NCBI GenBank assembly: GCA_002350465.1
Contig: DEEW01000182.1
Coordinates: forward strand, 428 to 8,331
DNA: 7,904 nt
Source of the DNA: Lachnospiraceae bacterium UBA2868
GTDB taxonomy: Bacteria; Bacillota_A; Clostridia; Lachnospirales; Lachnospiraceae
Direction of reading: 5' to 3'
The notes beneath the pieces were generated by a model. It was not told the DNA's origin and did not search any database. It was given only the letters and a program-made list of their open reading frames with translations. Shown here piece after piece: positions 1 to 6,140 of this stretch (the stretch's first letter is position 1; every line of letters starts with the position of its first letter). The position numbers and the translations under genes are program-made.

Positions 1-1177
1 TATATTTCGGATATATCGTGCTTGCGGAGATCAGCGCATCCAGCGACAGTTTTACTCCCGTCCGGTGCAAAGTGTCACTGTTTAGCACAAGGAACGGCGC
101 GGTCTCATATACCTGCGGTATTTCTGAAAGACTTGCCCCGTTATAATAATCACTGAGATTAGCTGCCGCAAACCTCCCAATGTTTTCGTAATCAAACATC
201 TCAACAGCTGCAAGGGCTCCAAACCTGACATCCTCTGTGCTGTTGATCGAAAATACCGGGATCCCCTTATCGATAAAAGGCTCCAGTGTTTCATAAAAAT
301 CATCCGCCTCGAGTCCCGTTGTAGTCAGTATATAAAGGTCTATTCCACTGTCTGCAAGCAGTCTGTGTGCCGCAAGCATATCATTTTTGTACGTTTCGTA
401 AGCCTCCGATGAATAGTCATCATAATCCTTGACAAACTGTTTCATCACCTTTATCCGGTTTGCTTTTGCAAACTCATCGACACTTGCCGCACCGCTGTAT
501 ATATATGCTTCTTCTGTATTATTATATACTATACCGACTGATCTTGCACCGAATATATCCTTCATAACCGTCAAGGCTCTTTCCTCGACTCCCGTGCTGA
601 CATGTGCCCATGCCCTGTTGTTTCCGGAGTATTCCTCGCCTCCGGTGATCTTCGATTCGATTGGATCACTTGCAATAAAATTCATATAAGGAACGGGGCA
701 CGCATCCCGGACTGCACAGCCGGCGCTTGTTCCCATAGTGATCATAAGATCGATATCATACTCCGCAATCCTGTCGGCAAGTTTATTTTGAATCTCTTCA
801 TCATCCAATTTCATAAAATCATCCGAGGCGATATCAAAATAGGCTTCGGGAACAAAAGTAAGACAGCTGCTTTTTGCGTCGGACAATGCACTCCATACAG
901 TAGGAGCACTATCTCCCTGCCGAAGTGAATCCAGTTTATCCGAAGATAACATACCATTTTCGGCAAGCCCCTTTCCGATCTGAAATATTTCATAATCGAA
1001 CTCGTAGTAATCACCGTCCTGACAGTACCCTATCCTGATCTTGTCCTTGACAGCATCAGACCTTGGCGTGATCATGGCAGCGGTATCAGAACACATCGAC
1101 AACGCTGTAAAAATCATTACCGCGATCGCCGGTATTATAGTGAGCCAAAATGATCTTTTAGAATAGAATTTTGTCAT
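1..1177 (-). CDS. ABC-type substrate-binding-like protein (ABC_sub_bind/TrpX type), 3' end beyond window
   Basis: The frame reads from ATG at 1177 for 392 codons without a stop to the left edge, so the C-terminus is missing. One N-terminal hydrophobic segment (about residues 10-27, FWLTIIPAIAVMIFTAL) acts as an anchor or signal. The rest is soluble, with a periplasmic-binding-protein type I layout: a beta strand KIRIGYCQDGDYYEF near residue 46, an inter-lobe segment with IDLMITMGTSAG, then SVGIVYNN, and late LFILN-like strands (GIPVFSIN, FLVLNSDTLHRTGVKL). The last of these resembles the end of the ABC_sub_bind family domain, so that domain is probably nearly complete and anything further downstream would be an extra domain. 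The only early Cys is in ALSMCS; Met at -1 is a poor lipobox, so a lipoprotein is doubtful. The start overlaps the preceding stop as ATGA, with AAGGA 7 bases upstream, implying translational coupling to the MFS gene. No ABC permease or ATPase is visible in the window. Family call is moderately sure; the ligand is unknown. Confidence 0.72.
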   Translation of the reverse strand, partial: MTKFYSKRSFWLTIIPAIAVMIFTALSMCSDTAAMITPRSDAVKDKIRIGYCQDGDYYEFDYEIFQIGKGLAENGMLSSDKLDSLRQGDSAPTVWSALSDAKSSCLTFVPEAYFDIASDDFMKLDDEEIQNKLADRIAEYDIDLMITMGTSAGCAVRDACPVPYMNFIASDPIESKITGGEEYSGNNRAWAHVSTGVEERALTVMKDIFGARSVGIVYNNTEEAYIYSGAASVDEFAKANRIKVMKQFVKDYDDYSSEAYETYKNDMLAAHRLLADSGIDLYILTTTGLEADDFYETLEPFIDKGIPVFSINSTEDVRFGALAAVEMFDYENIGRFAAANLSDYYNGASLSEIPQVYETAPFLVLNSDTLHRTGVKLSLDALISASTIYPKY

Positions 1178-3465
1178 AACTGTTCCTTGACCTTATTACG
1201 GTTTTTGCTGTTTACAAGCCAGAAGAGAGCAGACAGAGCAAGCACTGCAACGCTGACTACAGCAAGCCCGCCACTTCCATATATCATAACTACACCGAAT
1301 ATGACAGGAGCTATGGCACCTATCAGGTTACTGAAAAAACCTTCAATACCGAGTGCTTTTGAAAACCCCTTTTTCTTGGAAAAAGGAAGCTTATACACAT
1401 ATTCGAACTGTATACTCGGCATGATCCCATCCGCCGTCCCAATCATAAATACTACCAAGATCGCAAATAATACCATATTCTTGAATGCAAATATCAATAT
1501 CACTCCTGACAGTATCACAAGAAGCACAGGCATCAGATGTGCCGGCGAATATTTTGCGGATAATTTCGGACACAATACCGCTCCAAGGTATGCTGTTCCG
1601 ATACCGTTTATCATCATAACGAGTCCTATTACGTCCGTCGTTATTCCGACGCTGTTTGAATAGACCGGGAAGAAATAATCGACAAACATCATGATAAAAT
1701 AATACGGTACTATCACACACAGAATATATACACCAAATCTTATATCAGGCCCCTTATGAGCCCACTCGATAACATCATCGGCTGCCTCTTCGGCTACTTC
1801 ACTCCTCGGTGCGACATTCATTCCAAACAGAATCATAATTACAAGTACCGAAATGCCGATCAGTCCCATTACTATATATGCTCCGGAATATCCGAAAGTA
1901 GAAGCGATAAGCGCTCCTATAGATGCGGCACACGAATAGCCTACAATTATCGCCGCATTCGCTCCCGCCGTATATTGGGTCATATCAGCCTCGGATGATA
2001 CGACTATCGAGTATATATCGATCCCCATTTTGGCAAATCCCAGTCCTATACCCATGATCATCTGTGCGATTATAAAAGGAACGGGTTTTGTTGCAAATGC
2101 GGATGCTGCCGTTCCGGCTATCATGACCGCAATACCGGCTATCGTTACACTTTTCCACCCACGTTTATTAACAACAGTTCCCGAAATGTATGATGTGATC
2201 ATAGAGATAAAAACCTGTGCAGACATCGGAAGCGACATCAGTATCTCTTTGGGAAGGGTGTATCCGAATAATGTGACGGGTTCATAGATTTCCGCCAGAA
2301 CAATAGACATAAATGCCACCGCCATAAAGCGGAAACTGGCAAAGAAAAATGAGATTCCCCTGACCACGCCGATGGACTCTATAGTCCTGTGAGCGGAATT
2401 ATCAACAAGTGTCCTTCTGTTTTTGGCTTCGCCGGTCAAAACATCAACAAGAAAGCCTATCACCTCCGCTGAAAGCATCAATGCGGTAACTATCGTTACC
2501 ACAACATTGAGAAGCGCGGAATTGATCTTGTCCCGTATATATTCTTGTGAAACCGTAGAGATAAGATAATACTCTTCACCTGAATCATCCGTCTCAAGCT
2601 TGATACATGCTCCCGAATCATCAGGCACGCGGGAGAGCCGCAGGGAATCAATCTGCTCGCTTTTTTCTGATATTCTTTTGTAGTATCCGGCAGCATCATC
2701 AATATCGCTGTACCTTATCCCGTTTTTGATCAGGTTATTGATGTTAGCCATGTTCTGTTCAAGAACACGCGCACTGACATCTTCCGCAAGATATGTATAG
2801 CCGCTTTTCTGAACCGAATAAGTAGAAATGATCATTCCGACACTTGCTGCGATAAGAGTCGCTACGACTATGATCCGGAGTTTTTTCCGGTCATACAGAT
2901 GCTTTATAAAGTGAAACAGCAGTTCAAACACAAGAGCACCGGCAACAGAAGCAACAAGAGCGCTGACAAGTATTCTGCGCTCGTAAGAGGCTGAAATACC
3001 GGCAGTTCGGTCTGTCGGATAATGGATTCCCACATAGCCCTCTGTATCTTCTTTTCCCGATATGGCGTGTAATATGTATTGGTCTTTGTCCGATTCGTAA
3101 ATGATCGTATTGTCGCCCGACCGGACAAGGTTTGCGATACGTTCCGTTATATCCCCAGGAGGCTCTTCCCCGTAGAGTCTATCTCCGTTGATATCTGTTA
3201 TAAATGCCTTATCCGTCTCACAGTATTGGGATATATCATCAAATACCGTATCTATATCATAATAGTTCTTAAGCTCCCGCCCATACTTGAGTCCGTACTC
3301 ACTTCTCTCCATTACCATCTCAAGCACAGCAGCGGTGTTTTCCGTCCAGGCTTCCACTGTATTTGACCGGAATGCAAATGAATTAAGTATCGATGCCAGA
3401 TAAATGACCGCAAATATAAATACTATTATGATAACCTGAAAAAGAACACTTCTCTTCCTGCTCAT
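1174..3465 (-). CDS. MFS transporter with N-terminal two-loop membrane sensor-like module
   Basis: This 763-residue protein has two parts. The N-terminal 345 residues contain four predicted membrane helices (about 9-30, 164-187, 197-217, 314-342). These bracket two extracytoplasmic loops of about 130 and 95 residues, an arrangement like that of Cache-type sensor domains, although I cannot identify a Cache signature. Residues about 365-755 form a 12-helix major facilitator domain. It has a motif-A-like loop GTVVNKRGWK (429-438) between helices 2 and 3 and a charged central loop (550-575, rich in E, A and D) separating the two halves. Typical MFS proteins are about 400 residues, so the N-terminal half is an addition. 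The ATG at 3465 is supported by TAAGG, which also contains the stop codon of the upstream ATP-grasp gene; the gap is 6 bases. It lies downstream of KamA-like and ATP-grasp genes and overlaps the binding-protein gene. Export or uptake of the product of those enzymes is inferred; direction and substrate cannot be read from the sequence. Confidence 0.85.
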   Translation of the reverse strand: MSRKRSVLFQVIIIVFIFAVIYLASILNSFAFRSNTVEAWTENTAAVLEMVMERSEYGLKYGRELKNYYDIDTVFDDISQYCETDKAFITDINGDRLYGEEPPGDITERIANLVRSGDNTIIYESDKDQYILHAISGKEDTEGYVGIHYPTDRTAGISASYERRILVSALVASVAGALVFELLFHFIKHLYDRKKLRIIVVATLIAASVGMIISTYSVQKSGYTYLAEDVSARVLEQNMANINNLIKNGIRYSDIDDAAGYYKRISEKSEQIDSLRLSRVPDDSGACIKLETDDSGEEYYLISTVSQEYIRDKINSALLNVVVTIVTALMLSAEVIGFLVDVLTGEAKNRRTLVDNSAHRTIESIGVVRGISFFFASFRFMAVAFMSIVLAEIYEPVTLFGYTLPKEILMSLPMSAQVFISMITSYISGTVVNKRGWKSVTIAGIAVMIAGTAASAFATKPVPFIIAQMIMGIGLGFAKMGIDIYSIVVSSEADMTQYTAGANAAIIVGYSCAASIGALIASTFGYSGAYIVMGLIGISVLVIMILFGMNVAPRSEVAEEAADDVIEWAHKGPDIRFGVYILCVIVPYYFIMMFVDYFFPVYSNSVGITTDVIGLVMMINGIGTAYLGAVLCPKLSAKYSPAHLMPVLLVILSGVILIFAFKNMVLFAILVVFMIGTADGIMPSIQFEYVYKLPFSKKKGFSKALGIEGFFSNLIGAIAPVIFGVVMIYGSGGLAVVSVAVLALSALFWLVNSKNRNKVKEQL

Positions 3466-3471
3466 CTTACC

Positions 3472-4476
3472 TTACTCTTTTATCCCGTACCTTGCGGCAC
3501 CGTTTAGGATTATCTCCTTTAACACTTCATCATATGTCCTGCCTATTTCCCTTGCACAGAGTTCAAACGGACCACCGCTCATAAGACCGGGTCTCGGATT
3601 GATCTCAATGAGAACCGGCTCACCGTTCCTGTCAAGGCGAAAATCAAGGCGCCCGAAGTCATGGCAGAGCATATGCCGGTACAGTTTTAGCGCACTGGCC
3701 GATATTTTCCGTTTGACTTCATCCGAAAGGGTCGCTATCTCATAGTGAAAAACATCCCTATGCTTTTCCTCAAGCGAAAACAGTTCAATATCCGCTCCGC
3801 CTTCTGCCATCACAGCTCCTACAGGAAGGGTATACGCGTCTTTTCCGTTACCGATCACCGGGATGAAAAGCTCCCTTCCGGATATGAACTCCTCAACAAG
3901 GACCGGCTCTTTATAGTTTTCAAAGTTATACCGGATAGCTTCGGCAAGCTCTTTATCGGACCGGACAATGAAGACACCCATACTGTAGCCCTCTTCGTTC
4001 GGTTTTACTATGAGCGGATAATTAAGGTTGCGTATCCCCAGTTCATACTTTATGCTGTCGCAGTTTATTGCCTCATTGGGATCGTATTCAACGTATATCC
4101 CTTTCGGACATCTTATTCCGAGTGACTCGGCAACCAGTTTCGAGTGGTATTTGTTTTGCGACAATCCCATGCAGTAAGCATCGCTGCCTATATACGGGAT
4201 CTTATTCAATTCGCAAATTGCAGGTACGATAGCCTCACGGTTTCTGGACATTATCCCCTCATCGCAGACAAGGATGATATCACAGTCAAGAGTATCCGAC
4301 TTGATCATCTCATTCAGTCTGTACATATTACCTATCAGGACCGGGGTAAATCCTATACGTTTTATTGCTCCCGCCATCCACTCTACTTCACCCGGGTAGC
4401 AGAAATCGGCAAAAACCATACTGCCCTCTTCAATTCCGTAATCCGATGCCTGATCAAACGTCAAACCGACCTTCAT
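3472..4476 (-). CDS. ATP-grasp ligase, diverged D-alanine--D-alanine ligase homologue
   Basis: This 334-residue cytosolic protein has the size and layout of the Ddl family. There is a Rossmann-like N-terminal domain (1-90), then PYIGSDAYCMGLSQNKYHSK (94-113, matching Ddl PYTGS...DK..TK), the ATP-grasp beta strand PLIVKPNEEGYSMGV (154-168, Lys158), the adenine-side VLVEEFISGREL (192-203), and the metal/phosphate motif GRLDFRLDRNGEPVLIEINP (275-294) with Asp278, Glu291 and Asn293. ATP-dependent ligation of a carboxylate to an amine through an acyl phosphate is therefore well supported. The substrate-recognition parts differ from real Ddl: the N-terminal GG.S.E...S loop is absent (FDQASDYGIEEGS instead), the FYDYeaKY segment reads DVFHYEIAT, and the loop after NPRPG is LMSGGPFEL. 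I therefore prefer a dedicated dipeptide or amino-acid ligase over cell-wall D-Ala-D-Ala synthesis. ATG at 4476 is preceded by a modest AAGG about 10 bases upstream. It sits 33 bases after the KamA-like gene. Confidence 0.85.
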   Translation of the reverse strand: MKVGLTFDQASDYGIEEGSMVFADFCYPGEVEWMAGAIKRIGFTPVLIGNMYRLNEMIKSDTLDCDIILVCDEGIMSRNREAIVPAICELNKIPYIGSDAYCMGLSQNKYHSKLVAESLGIRCPKGIYVEYDPNEAINCDSIKYELGIRNLNYPLIVKPNEEGYSMGVFIVRSDKELAEAIRYNFENYKEPVLVEEFISGRELFIPVIGNGKDAYTLPVGAVMAEGGADIELFSLEEKHRDVFHYEIATLSDEVKRKISASALKLYRHMLCHDFGRLDFRLDRNGEPVLIEINPRPGLMSGGPFELCAREIGRTYDEVLKEIILNGAARYGIKE

Positions 4477-4509
4477 TTTTCTTTTTACCTTATCCTTATA
4501 TTAATATCC

Positions 4510-5553
4510 TTACCTGACAAACTTTGTGACTGTCTCTTCTGACGAGCCCGGCAGAAGCAGATAATCTTCTGTTTCCTTCAGAACATGATTTTTTTCTATC
4601 GATACTTTTCCGCCGTTTTCACCATCCGCATCAATGATGAATCTCGGAAGTGCATATCCCGGAAGTCTGTACCTGAGTTCTTCAACAAGTTCAACTCCCT
4701 CCGTGTAGTCTGTCGCAAAATGCGCGGTTCCGGCCACATGATCGCAAAGATACAGGTAATACGGCCGCACACGTATACCGATAAGCTTTGTATATAGTTC
4801 CTCAAGAATATCAACATCATTGTTGATGCCTTTCAGCAGAACGCTTTGATTACCGAGAGGTATTCCTCTTGCAAGTAATCTTTCACAGGCGGATTTTGCT
4901 TCGGCCGTAACTTCCTTCGGATGGTTGAACTGTGTAAACACCCAGATCGGATGATACTTAGCCAGCATATCGCACAACTCATCCGTTATCTTTTCCGGAT
5001 CGGTTACGATAGCCCTTGTCCCTATCCTTATTGTGTTGACCGATGGCACCGATCTGAAACCTTTTATATATTCTTCGAGCAATTCCAGCGGGAGTACAAA
5101 AGGATCGCCGCCGGTTATGAGAATATCATTTATCTCCGTATGCTCCCTGACATAGGAAAGTGCTGCGGGAACTGCCTCCCTCGTACATACTTCACTGTTC
5201 ATCACCGTGTTCTTTCTGGTACAATGCCTGCAGGTCATGAAGCATGAATTGGAACACATAAAGGCCGCACGTGATCTGTATTTGTGAACGAGAAAAGGAA
5301 CATGCTCATACTTTTTCTCATTAAGGGGATCCGGGGCATAGTTGTCGGGATTGACCAGTTCATCTCCCGATGGGATACACTGTTTACGTATCGGACAGTT
5401 AATGTCATTCCAGTCAATAAGATCGAAATAGTAATCCGATACAGACATCTTGTAAATCCCGGAACTTCTCCTGATCGCATCCTTTTCAGCGGCCGATATA
5501 ACAACACCCTTTCCGGTAAGCCTGTCAAACAGTTCATCTGCCGAATTGATCAT
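4510..5553 (-). CDS. KamA-family radical SAM, PLP-dependent aminomutase homologue
   Basis: The protein is 347 residues from ATG at 5553. It resembles lysine 2,3-aminomutase, which uses a 4Fe-4S cluster, S-adenosylmethionine and pyridoxal phosphate to move an alpha-amino group to the beta carbon. Visible evidence, numbered from this ATG: the N-terminal DYYFDLIDWNDINCPIRKQ matches the LAM 'LIDPNDPNDPVRKQ' region; the cluster motif CFMTCRHC (Cys104, Cys108, Cys111) is followed by Thr-Arg; ITGGDPF (146-152) is the SAM-binding GGD; CDHV has Asp271; FIIDADGENGGK has Asp308 and the PLP lysine candidate Lys316. In LAM two Asp at these positions hold the side-chain amine of lysine, so a diamino acid substrate is plausible. 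The LAM C-terminal oligomerisation region is shortened (family about 416 residues). A TTG start at 5598 is possible, but it lies inside a strong hairpin and has no ribosome binding site. The ATG at 5553 has GGAAAGGG 9 bases upstream and fits the family. First gene of the tightly packed four-gene set. Confidence 0.88.
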   Translation of the reverse strand: MINSADELFDRLTGKGVVISAAEKDAIRRSSGIYKMSVSDYYFDLIDWNDINCPIRKQCIPSGDELVNPDNYAPDPLNEKKYEHVPFLVHKYRSRAAFMCSNSCFMTCRHCTRKNTVMNSEVCTREAVPAALSYVREHTEINDILITGGDPFVLPLELLEEYIKGFRSVPSVNTIRIGTRAIVTDPEKITDELCDMLAKYHPIWVFTQFNHPKEVTAEAKSACERLLARGIPLGNQSVLLKGINNDVDILEELYTKLIGIRVRPYYLYLCDHVAGTAHFATDYTEGVELVEELRYRLPGYALPRFIIDADGENGGKVSIEKNHVLKETEDYLLLPGSSEETVTKFVR

Positions 5554-5562
5554 CCGATAGTA

Positions 5563-5570
5563 CCCTTTCC
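5563..5570 (-). promoter_or_regulatory. Ribosome binding site deciding the KamA-like start
   Basis: On the minus strand GGAAAGGG ends 9 bases before ATG 5553. It supports this internal ATG over the upstream TTG at 5598, which has no purine-rich site and lies in the hairpin 5597-5630. Confidence 0.55.
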
Positions 5571-5596
5571 GGCCACAAAGAGCCACAAAACACTTC

Positions 5597-5631
5597 AAAA
5601 GCGAGAGTGTCTGGCGACAGTCCCGCTTTTT
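5597..5631 (-). terminator. Strong A/T-flanked hairpin between STAS and KamA-like genes (terminator or attenuator)
   Basis: In the minus-strand transcript, AAAAGCGGGA pairs with TCTCGCTTTT (10 pairs, one G-U). One C/C mismatch follows, then TGTC pairs with GACA around a GCCA loop. The stem is GC-rich at its core, with an A-tract before and a T-tract after, as in an intrinsic terminator. It follows the STAS stop by 33 bases and precedes the KamA-like ATG by 43. The plus strand has a slightly better T-run (T5), but no plus-strand gene ends here, so I assign it to the minus direction. I found no convincing promoter between it and the KamA-like gene, so partial readthrough (attenuation) is likely. 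Confidence 0.7.
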
Positions 5632-5663
5632 AAAGAAGATTATGTTTACACTTATAATTGGTT

Positions 5664-5963
5664 TTAGTTTTCAATATCCAGTATATCCACAAAACCGGTA
5701 ACTTCAAATATTTCCATGATCTCGGGCTTAACGTTTCTGATTACCATACCGCCCTGTTTTGTCATGACCTTCTGTGCCGACAGAAGAACGCGAAGTCCTG
5801 CGGACGAAATGTACTCAAGCTCCGAAAAATCAAATACAAGCTTTTCTATTCCGTTAAGTGCGGTTGTAAGTTCTGCATCCAGTTCGGGTGCCGTGATAGT
5901 GTCAAGTCTTCCCTCGACAGCGATATTCAACTCGCTTCCGTTTTGTTCCTTTTTAATATTCAT
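5664..5963 (-). CDS. STAS-domain protein, anti-sigma factor antagonist (SpoIIAA/RsbV type)
   Basis: This 99-residue soluble protein covers one complete STAS domain, the usual size for this family. Visible features are ELNIAVEGRLDTITAPEL (11-28, the first strands and helix), KLVFDFSELEYISSAGLRVL (41-60) and GGMVIRNV...MEIFEVTGF. In the switch segment YISSAGLR, Ser54 aligns with the serine that kinase-type anti-sigma factors phosphorylate in RsbV and SpoIIAA; Ser53 takes the place of the usual Asp. The family works by partner switching: the unphosphorylated antagonist captures an anti-sigma factor and frees its target. No anti-sigma kinase or PP2C phosphatase gene is seen in the window. Start ATG 5963 has GGAGG with a 7-base spacer and its own promoter upstream. 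The hairpin downstream probably sets its level apart from the following four genes. Whether it controls that cassette is inference. Confidence 0.9.
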   Translation of the reverse strand: MNIKKEQNGSELNIAVEGRLDTITAPELDAELTTALNGIEKLVFDFSELEYISSAGLRVLLSAQKVMTKQGGMVIRNVKPEIMEIFEVTGFVDILDIEN

Positions 5964-5970
5964 ACAGCAA

Positions 5971-5975
5971 CCTCC
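5971..5975 (-). promoter_or_regulatory. Ribosome binding site of the STAS gene
   Basis: GGAGG on the minus strand, 7 bases before ATG 5963; a consensus site suggesting strong translation. Confidence 0.75.
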
Positions 5976-6006
5976 ATGCGTAATACTTAAAAATTTTGCT
6001 TTATTA

Positions 6007-6041
6007 ATTTTATGCGACAGTGGTTACATCAGTCAAGTCAA
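6007..6041 (-). promoter_or_regulatory. Promoter toward the STAS gene, with tandem overlapping TTGACT boxes
   Basis: Reading the minus strand, TTGACT (6031-6036) is followed after 16 bases by CATAAA (6009-6014), or after 18 by TAAAAT (6007-6012); both are acceptable sigma-A spacings. A second TTGACT (6036-6041) shares one base with the first. Initiation would fall roughly at 5995-6003, leaving a short leader of about 35 bases to ATG 5963. Seen by eye only. Confidence 0.5.
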
Positions 6042-6044
6042 ATA

Positions 6045-6053
6045 TGGTATTAT
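6045..6053 (+). promoter_or_regulatory. Extended -10 promoter toward the VTC-domain gene
   Basis: TGGTATTAT gives an extended -10 (TGn then TATTAT). There is no good -35; weak TACATC-like bases occur at the proper distance, as is common for extended -10 promoters. It overlaps the region just upstream of the opposing STAS promoter, so the two could compete or share a regulator. The leader to the gene would be about 80 AT-rich bases. Confidence 0.4.
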
Positions 6054-6068
6054 TTATCATATTTTCAT

Positions 6069-6090
6069 CATTTTTTAATCACATTTTTTA
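6069..6090. repeat. Direct repeat CATTTTTTA x2, 13-base period
   Basis: CATTTTTTA occurs at 6069-6077 and 6082-6090 in the presumed leader of the VTC-domain gene. It may be an operator half-site pair or simply chance in T-rich DNA. Confidence 0.25.
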
Positions 6091-6131
6091 CACAAATTAT
6101 CTTTATCATCTCAAAAAAGCCAATACAGGTC

Positions 6132-6140
6132 AGGAGGTGA
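6132..6140 (+). promoter_or_regulatory. Perfect 9-base Shine-Dalgarno of the VTC-domain gene
   Basis: AGGAGGTGA is fully complementary to the 16S rRNA 3' end. Five bases later comes ATA (6146-6148) in the gene's frame. No ATG, GTG or TTG lies at a normal distance; the only in-frame GTG (6137) is inside the site itself. Confidence 0.75.

Noticed and set aside
429..928. Two overlapping plus-strand open frames near the left edge
   Set aside because: They lie opposite the continuous minus-strand binding-protein frame (392 codons) and show no domain.
1187..1663. Plus-strand open frame of 158 codons opposite the MFS gene
   Set aside because: It is the antisense shadow of membrane-helix codons; the minus-strand MFS frame is complete and convincing.
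5554..5598. TTG start adding 15 residues to the KamA-like protein
   Set aside because: It lies in the hairpin, has no ribosome binding site, and the added residues do not fit the family; ATG 5553 has GGAAAGGG.
5631..5663. Promoter for the KamA-like gene (CATAAT or TATAAG as -10)
   Set aside because: No -35 at 16-18 bases for either; kept only as a remote possibility.
6020..6136. GTG 6020 or ATG 6044 start for the VTC-domain gene
   Set aside because: The added residues are translated AT-rich leader containing the extended -10 promoter, without a ribosome binding site, whereas a perfect Shine-Dalgarno lies at 6132-6140.
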